A stretch of DNA of 57,957 nt. Source: DASZCR01 sp035942915 (GTDB lineage: Bacteria > Acidobacteriota > Blastocatellia > Pyrinomonadales > Pyrinomonadaceae). A model generated the notes under the pieces. The model worked only from the letters and a program-made list of their open reading frames with translations, was not told the DNA's origin and made no database searches. Of the stretch, positions 1 through 8,525 are shown piece by piece. Position 1 is the stretch's first letter. Each line of letters opens with the position of its first letter. A program made the position numbers and the translations under genes. The stretch covers positions 1 to 57,957 of the forward strand of contig DASZCR010000271.1 in assembly GCA_035942915.1 (NCBI GenBank). Direction: 5' to 3'.

Positions 1-5
1 AAAAC

Positions 6-194
6 ATGAAGAAGAGCAAACTCGCAGCAATCGTCGCCGGTACCGCTTTGGCCGCTTTCACCGCCGCGTGCGGTGGTGATGCGAATACCAACAACACCAA
101 CGCGAACACCAACACGAACACGAACACGAACGCGAGCACCAACACGAACGCCAATGCGAACGCGAACGCGCACAGCGGCAACGCCAATCACTAA
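6..194 (+). CDS. Small Asn/Thr-rich putative lipoprotein
   Basis: A 62-residue protein with a Lys-rich start (MKKSK), a hydrophobic stretch of about 15 residues and a Cys near residue 22 preceded by T-A-A. This resembles a lipoprotein signal peptide with an imperfect lipobox, because position -3 is Thr rather than Leu. The mature part is almost only Asn, Thr and Ala, encoded by tandem hexamers of the AACACG type. It ends in Gly/His/Asn. No enzymatic domain is visible. It is probably a surface-anchored or periplasmic low-complexity peptide. The region upstream of the start is cut by the window edge, so its promoter and ribosome site cannot be judged. Function unknown. Confidence 0.6.
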   Translation: MKKSKLAAIVAGTALAAFTAACGGDANTNNTNANTNTNTNTNASTNTNANANANAHSGNANH

Positions 195-232
195 GGCGTT
201 TTCTTTGATGTTCGGCCGGAAGTAAGTTGCGA

Positions 233-261
233 GAACCGCCGCGAGCGATTCGCGGCGGTTC
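233..261 (+). terminator. Hairpin after the small lipoprotein gene
   Basis: A perfect 12-bp stem (GAACCGCCGCGA with its complement) and a short loop. The following bases are only weakly T-rich (TTAGC), so it may stop or process the upstream transcript. A second GC-rich imperfect stem lies at about 270-300. Confidence 0.45.
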
Positions 262-346
262 TTAGCAAACGCCGCCGCTGCGCGGAGGCGCGCAGGCGGC
301 TCTGAACTTCCAACGAAGAAAGCTTCTCGCTGACAGTCTCACGGGC

Positions 347-1315
347 ATGAGTACCTTCCTACAACAGCTTATCAACGGCATCACTCTGGGCGCGATTTAC
401 GCGCTCATCGCCCTCGGCTACACGATGGTCTACGGCGTGCTGAAGCTCATCAACTTCGCGCACGGCGATGTCTACATGGTCGGGGCTTTCATGGGCTACT
501 ACCTCGCCAACGGTCTCGGCGTGCGCGGCGCGGAAAAGCTCGGCATGGGAGCCGACAGCATCGTCGCGCGCGGACTGCTCGGCGGCGGGTCGATGGAACC
601 GTCGCTGATTACGGCGCTCGTCGTGATGCTGCTGGCGATGGTCATCTGCGCCGCGCTGGGTGCGCTCATCGAGCGGCTCGCCTATCGTCCCGTGCGCAAG
701 TATTCGCGCCTCACGGCGCTGATTACGGCCATCGGCGTCTCGCTCCTGTTGGAGAACGGCGGGCAGGTCGTCTTCGGCGCAGACCCGAAGTTTTTCCCGA
801 CGCTCTTTAAGGCCAGCAACGTCCGCTTGACCGAAGGCGTGACGATTAACAGCGCCGACATCATCGTGCTCGTCATCGCGCTGGCGCTGATGGTCTTGTT
901 GCAGTTCATCGTCTACTACACGAAGACGGGGAAGGCCATGCGCGCCGTCTCCTTCAATCTACAGTCGGCGAAGTTGATGGGCATCAACACAGACCACATC
1001 ATCTCTTTCACCTTCGCGCTCGGCTCGGCGCTGGCCGCCGCCGCAGGCGTCCTTGTCGCCATCCGCATCCCGCGCATCGACCCGCTGATGGGCATCCTCG
1101 TCGGCTTAAAAGCCTTCGTCGCGGCCGTGCTCGGCGGCATCGGCAACATTCCGGGCGCTGTGTTGGGAGGGCTGCTGATAGGAGTGACGGAGACGATGGT
1201 GGTCGGCTATCTCTCGCCCACTTACCGCGACGCCGTCGCCTTCGCAATTCTGATTCTGATTCTCCTGTTCCGCCCGTCGGGTCTGCTCGGCTCGGTCGCG
1301 CAGGAAAAAGTTTAA
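347..1315 (+). CDS. livH: Branched-chain amino acid ABC transporter permease LivH
   Basis: One of the two inner-membrane permeases of a LIV-type (HAAT family) uptake system for leucine, isoleucine and valine. The N-terminus shows the family pattern NGITLGAIYALIALGYTMVY followed by NFAHGD. About eight hydrophobic segments follow. The cytoplasmic loop that couples to the ATPase has GINT..I, and GGIGNIPGA lies near residue 265. The length of 322 aa is slightly above the usual 290-310, owing to a loop around residues 65-85. It is followed by livM, livG and livF on the same strand. No periplasmic binding protein gene is present in the window; it may lie upstream or elsewhere. No clear ribosome site precedes the ATG. 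Confidence 0.95.
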   Translation: MSTFLQQLINGITLGAIYALIALGYTMVYGVLKLINFAHGDVYMVGAFMGYYLANGLGVRGAEKLGMGADSIVARGLLGGGSMEPSLITALVVMLLAMVICAALGALIERLAYRPVRKYSRLTALITAIGVSLLLENGGQVVFGADPKFFPTLFKASNVRLTEGVTINSADIIVLVIALALMVLLQFIVYYTKTGKAMRAVSFNLQSAKLMGINTDHIISFTFALGSALAAAAGVLVAIRIPRIDPLMGILVGLKAFVAAVLGGIGNIPGAVLGGLLIGVTETMVVGYLSPTYRDAVAFAILILILLFRPSGLLGSVAQEKV

Positions 1316-1320
1316 GGAAA

Positions 1321-1402
1321 GGATGAGGGATGAGCGACGCGGGATGAATAAGAAAAGACGGGTCTTCGTTCTGTTCATCCCGCGTCGCTCATCCCTCATC
1401 CC
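1321..1402. repeat. Long inverted repeat between livH and livM (GGATGAG units)
   Basis: A perfect 28-bp inverted repeat (1321-1348 against 1374-1401). Its arms are built partly from the 7-nt unit GGATGAG. The central core is about 25 nt (AAGAAAAGACGGGTCTTCG...). Architecture and core resemble the GTGATRR repeats elsewhere in the window, but the unit sequence differs. It lies inside an otherwise classical liv operon, 5 nt after the livH stop and about 10 nt before livM. Confidence 0.85.
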
Positions 1403-1412
1403 TTGAACACTT

Positions 1413-2510
1413 ATGTCTCGCTCCGCGCGCAATCTACTCTTCGGTGTCGTGGTTATCGGCGCGCTGTTTGCGCTCGATTACGTCTTCAAGGCGGGACTCG
1501 TGCCGCCTTACTACAGCCGCATCATCATGCTGGCGGGCATCAACATCACGCTCGCCGTCTCACTCAATCTGATTAACGGCTTCACGGGGCAGTTCTCCAT
1601 CGGCCACGCGGGCTTCATGGCGGTCGGCGCATACTCTTCGGCCTACTTCTCCGTCAATTACGGCGCGGCGCTGGCTGCGACGCTCGGCGGAGGGACGTTC
1701 GGCTGGTTCGTGCCTCTGCTCGTGGCGACGCTGCTCGGCGCGGCCGTCGCAGCCTTCGCCGGGCTGCTCGTCGGCGTGCCGTCTCTGCGCCTGAAGGGCG
1801 ACTACCTCGCCATCGTGACGCTCGGTTTCGGTCAGATTATCGTCGTCCTCATCAATAACATCGAGACTGTCGGCGGCGCACGCGGCTACTCAGGGATTCC
1901 CATCGTCAAAAGTTTCTTCTGGATTTTCCTCGTCGCCGTGTTGACGATTGTCGTCGTTCACAACATCGTCCGCTCGGCCTTCGGACGCGCGCTCGTCTCC
2001 ATCCGCGAAGACGAGTTGGCGGCCGAAGCGATGGGCGTCAACACGACGCGCTACAAGGTGATGGCCTTCGTCATCTCTTCGGCGCTGGCCGGGGCGGGCG
2101 GAGTCTTGCTGGCGCACTTCGACGGGTATCTCAATCCGAAGTCGTTCGAGTTCATACGCTCGTTCGAGATTCTCATCATGATTATCCTCGGCGGCCTCGG
2201 CTCAATCGTCGGCTCTGTGCTTGGCGCGATAGTGCTGACGGTCTTGCCGGAAGCCCTGCGCGGCTTTGCCGAGTACAGAATGGTCATCTACTCGCTGATG
2301 CTCATCATCCTGATGCTGACGCGGCCGCAGGGACTCTTGGGGAGCACGGCCGCCTTCAAGGGCTGGCGCGCGCGTCTGCGACCGAAGACGAGGACGCAGA
2401 CAGAGGAGATTACGGCCGAAGACACGCGCACGCACGAGGCCGTCGATAAGGCCACGACGGGGCAGCGCCAGCGCGAAACATCACTGGGCGAGGGGGACAA
2501 AACGCGATGA
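1413..2510 (+). CDS. livM: Branched-chain amino acid ABC transporter permease LivM
   Basis: Second permease of the LIV-type importer. The LivM signature LNLINGFTGQFSIGHAGFMA is at about residues 50-70. VPSLRLKGDYLAIVTLGFG follows near residue 130, and the coupling loop has IREDELAAEAMGVNT. The C-terminus after residue about 325 is a hydrophilic Arg/Thr/Glu-rich tail (to residue 365), longer than usual and probably disordered. Its stop codon overlaps the livG start (ATGA), which indicates translational coupling. The ATG at 1413 has no evident Shine-Dalgarno sequence and follows the inverted repeat directly. Confidence 0.95.
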   Translation: MSRSARNLLFGVVVIGALFALDYVFKAGLVPPYYSRIIMLAGINITLAVSLNLINGFTGQFSIGHAGFMAVGAYSSAYFSVNYGAALAATLGGGTFGWFVPLLVATLLGAAVAAFAGLLVGVPSLRLKGDYLAIVTLGFGQIIVVLINNIETVGGARGYSGIPIVKSFFWIFLVAVLTIVVVHNIVRSAFGRALVSIREDELAAEAMGVNTTRYKVMAFVISSALAGAGGVLLAHFDGYLNPKSFEFIRSFEILIMIILGGLGSIVGSVLGAIVLTVLPEALRGFAEYRMVIYSLMLIILMLTRPQGLLGSTAAFKGWRARLRPKTRTQTEEITAEDTRTHEAVDKATTGQRQRETSLGEGDKTR

Positions 2511-3334
2511 CGCCGGACACGAGCACGCCGCACGCGCAGGCGACCGCAGCGGGCGCGGGCGCCGCCGCGCCAATGACGCCCATCCTGCGCACCACGAAAT
2601 GCACCATCCGCTTCGGCGGCCTCGTCGCCGTCAACGAACTCGACATGGCCGTCCGCCCCGGCGAAATCTACGGCCTCATCGGGCCGAACGGCGCGGGCAA
2701 AACCACCATCTTCAACCTGCTCACAGGCGTCTATACTCCGACCTCCGGCGAGATACATTTTCAGGGAGAGCGCATCGACGGCCGCCGTCCCTACGAAATC
2801 GCCGCGCGCGGCGTCTCGCGCACGTTTCAGAATATACGTCTGTTTCCGAGCATGAGCGTGTTGGAGAACGTCATGACGGCCTGCCACATACACACGCGGC
2901 AGAGCCTCGTCGATGCCATCCTGCGCACGCCGCGCTACGGTCAGGACGAGCGCGAGCACGAAGAGTTCTGTCTCGAACTGCTCGAAATCTTCGACCTCGC
3001 GCGCTTCCGCGATGAAGGCGGCACGAGTCTGCCTTACGGCAACCAGCGCCGCCTCGAAATCGTCCGCGCGCTCGCCACGCGCCCCAAACTGCTGCTCTTG
3101 GACGAACCGGCCGCCGGGATGAACCCTGCCGAGCAGGACGACCTCCTCAACCTGATTCACCAGATACGCGACCGCTTCGGTCTCACCATCCTTCTCGTCG
3201 AACACAACATGAAGGTCGTGATGGGCGTCTGCGAACGCATACAGGTGGTTGACTACGGCAAGTCCATCGCTCTGGGGCTGCCCGAAGAGATTAGGAACGA
3301 CCCCAAGGTCATCGAAGCGTATCTGGGAGACTGA
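2507..3334 (+). CDS. livG: Branched-chain amino acid ABC transporter ATP-binding protein LivG
   Basis: Cytoplasmic ATPase that powers the LivHM permease. Walker A is GLIGPNGAGKTT (about residue 62), Walker B LLLLDEPAAGMNP, and the H-loop LLVEHNM. The ABC signature region reads LPYGNQRRLEIVRAL, where many homologues have YGQQRR. The C-terminus has the LivG-type GLPEEI..DPKVIEAYLGD ending. The first 22 residues are an Ala/Thr-rich extension; an internal ATG at 2573 (MTPILRTTK) would give a family-typical start. The 4-nt overlap with livM favours the longer form. Confidence 0.95.
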   Translation: MTPDTSTPHAQATAAGAGAAAPMTPILRTTKCTIRFGGLVAVNELDMAVRPGEIYGLIGPNGAGKTTIFNLLTGVYTPTSGEIHFQGERIDGRRPYEIAARGVSRTFQNIRLFPSMSVLENVMTACHIHTRQSLVDAILRTPRYGQDEREHEEFCLELLEIFDLARFRDEGGTSLPYGNQRRLEIVRALATRPKLLLLDEPAAGMNPAEQDDLLNLIHQIRDRFGLTILLVEHNMKVVMGVCERIQVVDYGKSIALGLPEEIRNDPKVIEAYLGD

Positions 3335-3338
3335 AGAA

Positions 3339-3412
3339 GTGATAAGTGATGGGTGAGAGGTGAGAGGATAAAACCTGTCTTCTCTTATCACCCATCACTT
3401 ATCACCTATCAC
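3339..3412. repeat. GTGATRR heptad inverted repeat between livG and livF
   Basis: The left arm has units GTGATAA, GTGATGG and two diverged GTGAGAG. The core is AAAACCTGTCTTCTC. The right arm has TTATCAC, CCATCAC, TTATCAC and CTATCAC. It can fold into a long RNA hairpin. It ends about 7 nt before the livF ATG and leaves no room for a normal ribosome-binding site. Confidence 0.9.
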
Positions 3413-3419
3413 GGTTTTT

Positions 3420-4124
3420 ATGCTGACACTGGAAAACATCTCTGTTAATTACGGTGCGATTAATGCGCTCAAGGGCGTCTCGATGCATGTCGAGCGCGGT
3501 GAGGTGATTACGCTCATCGGGGCAAACGGCGCGGGGAAGACGACGACGCTCAGAACCATTACGGGACTCTTAAGCCCGCGCGAGGGGCGCGTGCTCTACG
3601 AGGGCGAGGAGATTAGCGGCACGCCGACGCATAAGCTCGTCGCGCGCGGCATCGCCATGTCGCCCGAAGGGCGCGGCGTCTTCGCCAACCTGACCGTCAG
3701 AGAGAACTTGCAGATGGGCGCGTATCTGCAAAAGGACAAGCGCAAGCAGGCAGAGGACATGGAGCGCGCCTTCCGCATGTTCCCGCGTCTGAAGGAACGC
3801 GAGACGCAGAAGGCCGGAACGCTCTCCGGCGGCGAACAGCAGATGCTGGCGATGGGACGCGCGCTGATGTCGCGCCCGCGCCTCTTGCTTCTGGATGAAC
3901 CCTCGCTCGGTCTTGCCCCGCTCGTCGTCCACACCATCTTCGAGGCCATCGAGGAGATTCGCAGCGAGGGCACGACCATCCTTCTCGTCGAGCAGAACGC
4001 ACACGCCGCGCTCGGCCACTCCGACCGCGCCTACGTCCTTGAGACCGGCCGCATCGTCATGGAAGGCCCCTCGAAGGAACTCGCCGCCGACCCGCGCATC
4101 AAGGAAGCCTACCTCGGCGAATAA
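3420..4124 (+). CDS. livF: Branched-chain amino acid ABC transporter ATP-binding protein LivF
   Basis: Second ATPase of the importer. Walker A is LIGANGAGKTT, the signature LSGGEQQMLAMGRAL, Walker B LLLLDEPSLGLAP and the H-loop LLVEQN. The C-terminus has the usual GRIVMEGPSKEL...YLGE ending. The length of 234 aa is typical. It completes livHMGF. A heptad inverted repeat separates it from livG, so in the transcript its start sits at the foot of a hairpin. This could affect its expression relative to livG (inference). Confidence 0.95.
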   Translation: MLTLENISVNYGAINALKGVSMHVERGEVITLIGANGAGKTTTLRTITGLLSPREGRVLYEGEEISGTPTHKLVARGIAMSPEGRGVFANLTVRENLQMGAYLQKDKRKQAEDMERAFRMFPRLKERETQKAGTLSGGEQQMLAMGRALMSRPRLLLLDEPSLGLAPLVVHTIFEAIEEIRSEGTTILLVEQNAHAALGHSDRAYVLETGRIVMEGPSKELAADPRIKEAYLGE

Positions 4125-4165
4125 CCGCCCCATCGGCAGACGACAAACTTGCTCAGCCGTTGTCG

Positions 4166-5557
4166 CTAACCGGCGAGCGAGGCGCGCGCGGCGGCGAGCG
4201 CCTCTGCGACGCGTTCCGGCGCAGTCCCTCCCGTCTGTCGCTTGGTCGCCAACGTCTGCTCAAGAGAGAGCGCATCGTAGACATCTTCCTCGACGAGAGG
4301 CGAAAACTCACGCAGCTCTTCGAGGTCTAGTTCCTGCAACTCCAAACCCTTCTCGATAGCCTTTAAGACCATCCGCCCGACCGTCTCGTGCGCCTCGCGG
4401 AAGGGCAGGCCGCGCCGCGCCAGATAGTCTGCCATCTCGGTCGCGTTCATGTAGCCGAGCGTCGCCGCATCGTACGCACGCACCTCGCGCACACGCAGGT
4501 TGCCGAGCACTGTGGCCGTCACTTCCAGAGACGCGCGCACCGTGTCGGCCGCGTCGAAGACCGCTTCCTTGTCCTCCTGCAAGTCCTTGTTGTAGGTGAG
4601 GGGCAGCCCCTTGACGAGCGCCAGCAACGCCGTCAGGTGACCGAAGACGCGCCCCGCCTTGCCGCGCACCAACTCCAACGCGTCCGGGTTCTTCTTCTGC
4701 GGCATGATGCTCGACCCGGTCGCCACCGCATCGCCCAACTCGATGAAGCCGAACTCGTTCGTCGCATACAGGATGATGTCTTCGGCGAGACGCGACAGGT
4801 GCGCCATGATGAGACTCGCCGCCGCCACGAACTCAACGCAGAAGTCGCGGTCGCTGACGGCGTCCAGACTGTTGCGCGTCACGCCGTCGAAGCCGAGCGC
4901 GTGCGCGACCGCCTCGCGGTCGATGGCGTAACTCGTCCCGGCGAGCGCGGCCGAACCGAGCGGCGAGACGTTCGTGCGACGGCGCACGTCTCCGAGCCGT
5001 TCGCGGTCGCGCGCGAACATCTCGACGTAGGCGAGACACCAATGCGCAAAGAGGATGGGCTGCGCGCGTTGAAGATGCGTGTAGCCGGGAAGGACTGCAT
5101 CGGCGTGAGCCTCCGCCAACTCGACGAGGGCGGCCTGCGTCGCACGCACGCGCTCCGAGAGACCTTCAATCTCATCGCGCAGCCACAGGCGCAGCGCCGT
5201 CGCCACCTGGTCGTTGCGACTGCGCCCCGCGTGCAACTTGCGCCCCGCATCGCCGACCAACTCGACAAGCCGCGCCTCGACGAACGAATGTACGTCCTCT
5301 GCGCTCTCGTCTTCGAGATAGCTCGCGCCTCCGGCCTCTGCACGTTCGAGCAGCGTCCGCAAGGCGGCGTTGATGCGCGCGGCTTCCTCCTGCGTGAGCA
5401 CGCCCGCCCTGCGTAAGCCCTCGCAGTGCGCGAGGCTCCCCCGCACGTCGGCCTCGAAGAGACGACGGTCGAAGCCGAACGAGCGATTGAAACGCGCGAA
5501 GCCCGCATCAGTCGCACCCCGAAATCTTCCGCCCCACAGATTTTTCGCTTCACTCAT
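4166..5557 (-). CDS. argH: Argininosuccinate lyase
   Basis: Last enzyme of arginine synthesis: argininosuccinate to arginine plus fumarate. The protein has 463 aa, typical of the fumarase/aspartase superfamily. Visible motifs are the N-terminal NLWGGRF, a central AGRSRNDQVATALRLWLRD, TPGYTHLQ-like GYTHLQRAQP, and the catalytic serine loop GSSIMPQKKNPD. It is transcribed away from argR-argG across a 120-bp region holding likely ArgR operators. Separation of argH from the rest of the pathway genes by divergent orientation suggests joint control from that region. The start ATG at 5557 (MSEAKNLWGGRFR) fits the family. Confidence 0.97.
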   Translation of the reverse strand: MSEAKNLWGGRFRGATDAGFARFNRSFGFDRRLFEADVRGSLAHCEGLRRAGVLTQEEAARINAALRTLLERAEAGGASYLEDESAEDVHSFVEARLVELVGDAGRKLHAGRSRNDQVATALRLWLRDEIEGLSERVRATQAALVELAEAHADAVLPGYTHLQRAQPILFAHWCLAYVEMFARDRERLGDVRRRTNVSPLGSAALAGTSYAIDREAVAHALGFDGVTRNSLDAVSDRDFCVEFVAAASLIMAHLSRLAEDIILYATNEFGFIELGDAVATGSSIMPQKKNPDALELVRGKAGRVFGHLTALLALVKGLPLTYNKDLQEDKEAVFDAADTVRASLEVTATVLGNLRVREVRAYDAATLGYMNATEMADYLARRGLPFREAHETVGRMVLKAIEKGLELQELDLEELREFSPLVEEDVYDALSLEQTLATKRQTGGTAPERVAEALAAARASLAG

Positions 5558-5606
5558 AAGCCGGTTTTTATCACCTTCCGCGCCGACGCTCGACGAAAAC
5601 TTTGCT

Positions 5607-5668
5607 TTGATGCATCTTGCGTGCTATTTTATGCATCTATGCACAAGTTATGCAAATTTCGCGCATAA
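5607..5668. promoter_or_regulatory. Divergent argH/argR promoter region with ArgR-box-like palindromes
   Basis: The AT-rich stretch holds the palindrome TGCATCTATGCA (5632-5643) and a second TTATGC...GCATAA palindrome (5648-5668). Both resemble ARG boxes in composition and spacing. On the minus strand a likely argH promoter is TTGCAT (5650-5655), an 18-nt spacer and TAAAAT (5626-5631), directly overlapped by the palindromes. On the plus strand TTGATG (5607-5612) with a weak TATGCA box could serve argR. The arrangement fits arginine-responsive repression of both sides. The assignment is an inference from pattern and context. Confidence 0.55.
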
Positions 5669-5679
5669 CAGGAAGAGCG

Positions 5680-6096
5680 ATGGACAAGGAAAGGCGACAG
5701 CAGAAAATCCTCAGCCTGATTCGCGCGCGGCGCATCGGGACGCAGCAGGAGTTGGCGGCGCAGTTGGAGCGCGCGGGTGTGGTGGCGACGCAGTCGAGCA
5801 TCTCGCGCGACCTCGAAGAGCTGGGCGTCGTCAAGCAGCAGGGGCGCTACACTTTGCCGCGCGCGGCTGACGGAGCAGCGGCGCGCGGCTTGTTGGAACT
5901 CGAAGCGGCGGGCGATTGTCTCGTCGTGGCGAGGTGCGAGCCGGGGTTGGCGTCGGCGGTGGCGGTCGAGATTGACCGCGCCGCCATCGCAGAGATTGTC
6001 GGGACGATTGCTGGCGAGGACACCATCTTTATCGCTGTCCGCGAGCGACGCGAGCAGCGCGCGGCGATGAAGAGAATCTGGGAACTGTTCGGTTAA
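5680..6096 (+). CDS. argR: Arginine repressor ArgR
   Basis: Transcriptional regulator of arginine metabolism, hexameric with arginine as corepressor in known members. The N-terminal winged helix-turn-helix includes QQELAAQLERAG and the recognition helix TQSSISRDL. The C-terminal oligomerisation/arginine-binding domain has EIVGTIAGEDTIFIAV. The length from the chosen ATG is 138 aa, close to the usual 145-155. I prefer the ATG at 5680 because AGGA lies 6 nt upstream. The in-frame start at 5617 would place the operator palindromes inside the gene. It is followed 17 nt later by argG. Confidence 0.92.
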   Translation: MDKERRQQKILSLIRARRIGTQQELAAQLERAGVVATQSSISRDLEELGVVKQQGRYTLPRAADGAAARGLLELEAAGDCLVVARCEPGLASAVAVEIDRAAIAEIVGTIAGEDTIFIAVRERREQRAAMKRIWELFG

Positions 6097-6113
6097 TTTT
6101 GAAAGGCTGAATT

Positions 6114-7297
<1,184 letters not shown>

Positions 7298-7313
<16 letters not shown>

Positions 7314-7430
7314 TGGGTGATGGGTGATAGGAAAAGAGTGATGGGTGATGGGTGATGGGTGATAGGAGAAAGGCTGTTTCTTATCACCTATCACCTATCA
7401 CCCATCACTTCCTTCCTATCACTTATCACT
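7298..7430. repeat. GTGATRR heptad inverted repeat after argG
   Basis: A long array. The left side has two blocks of GTGATRR units (7301-7331 and 7339-7363) separated by AAAA. The core is GGAGAAAGGCTGTTTCTT. The right side has TTATCAC, CTATCAC, CTATCAC and CCATCAC, then a spacer and two more YYATCAC units. The argG stop codon is part of the array. The array ends 18 nt before the next gene's ATG, just ahead of its AGGGAGG ribosome site. Confidence 0.9.
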
Positions 7431-7447
7431 GATTTAGGGAGGCGGCG

Positions 7448-8503
7448 ATGGTAACGAGGGTTGAGGTTGACAAGGTCGGGTCGGCGGCGTCGGGGCTTGG
7501 ATTGGAGAGGTCTCTGACGGTGACGCGCGAGGCGCGGAAGGTGCGCGCGGGCGACGTGCTGGTGGTGCGTGCGCTGACCGACAGCGCGACCTACAACCAG
7601 TTGGAGTTGCCTTCGGGGCGTCTGGCGAAGATTAATCCGGGCGATGTGCTCGTCGGCGTGCTCGGCAGTCGCCGCGCGCTCAAAGGTTTCGTCGGAGACG
7701 TGCCGGAGGCGGTCGCCGAGGGCGACGAATTGCACCTCCTGAACATGGGCGGCGTCGTCGGCCGTTGCACGGGTCATCATTCGAGTCTGAGCGATGCCAT
7801 CCGCGTGCGCGTCCTCGGACTTGCGTGCGATGCGCGGGGCGAGCGCGTGCACAACATCTCGGACGGCGCGTTGCCGCTGCGCGAGAGGCTGGGCGCGAGC
7901 GCGCCGCTCGTCGTCGTCGCGGGAGCGTGCATGAACAGCGGCAAGACGTTTGCGGCGACGGAGATAGTCAGGCAGGCGACGCGGCACGGTTTGCGCGTGG
8001 CGGCCGGAAAACTGTCGGGCGTCGCCTGCCTGCGCGACACCTTGAACATGGCCGACCATGGCGCGGTGGCGACCGCGAGCTTTCTCGATTGCGGTCTGCC
8101 TTCGACGGTCGGCGTCGGCGACCTTGCGCCCGTCGCGAAGGCCGTCGTCGCGCGTCTCAACGAGTGCGCGCCCGACCTCGTCGTTATCGAACTGGGGGAC
8201 GGCATCCTCGGCGGCTACTCTGTGGATTCCGTGTTTGACGATGCGGAGTTGCGCGCGGCGACGAGCGCGATTGTCTTCTGCGCGTCGGATTACGTCGGCG
8301 CGTGGGGAGGCATCGAGTTGTTTCGTCGCAGAGGCTTGCGCGTGGACGTGGTGGCCGGGTCTGTCACCGACTCGCAGATGGGCGAGGACTACATCGAACG
8401 CGAGTTCGACGTTCCGGCCGGAAATGCCAAACGCAACGGTGCGCGGCTCTTCGAGTTGATTCGCCCGAAGATTGTCGGCAGCAAACTCGAAGTCGCCGCA
8501 TAG
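7448..8503 (+). CDS. Uncharacterised P-loop NTPase-like protein in the arginine operon
   Basis: A 351-aa soluble protein with a strong AGGGAGG ribosome site. The N-terminal half (residues 1-140) looks beta-rich (NPGDVLVGVLGSRRALKGF). The C-terminal half begins with a Walker A-like GACMNSGKTFAA near residue 158. AAGKLSGVACLRD, a Walker B-like DLVVIELGDGILGG and an acidic region follow. The order of elements resembles the P-loop half of DUF1611 proteins, some of which are reported to N-acetylate D-glutamate. I cannot confirm membership from motifs alone. It sits between argG and argC, with argC starting 22 nt after its stop, so a role linked to arginine or N-acetylglutamate metabolism is plausible. 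No known function can be assigned. Confidence 0.7.
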   Translation: MVTRVEVDKVGSAASGLGLERSLTVTREARKVRAGDVLVVRALTDSATYNQLELPSGRLAKINPGDVLVGVLGSRRALKGFVGDVPEAVAEGDELHLLNMGGVVGRCTGHHSSLSDAIRVRVLGLACDARGERVHNISDGALPLRERLGASAPLVVVAGACMNSGKTFAATEIVRQATRHGLRVAAGKLSGVACLRDTLNMADHGAVATASFLDCGLPSTVGVGDLAPVAKAVVARLNECAPDLVVIELGDGILGGYSVDSVFDDAELRAATSAIVFCASDYVGAWGGIELFRRRGLRVDVVAGSVTDSQMGEDYIEREFDVPAGNAKRNGARLFELIRPKIVGSKLEVAA

Positions 8504-8525
8504 AACGTTGAAGCAGGGTTTTGAA

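Noticed and set aside
7331..7440. Peptides of SPITYHPSPITHH type encoded by the heptad arrays
   Set aside because: YYATCAC units lack stop codons and therefore stay open. The peptides are mechanical translations of the repeat and not genes.
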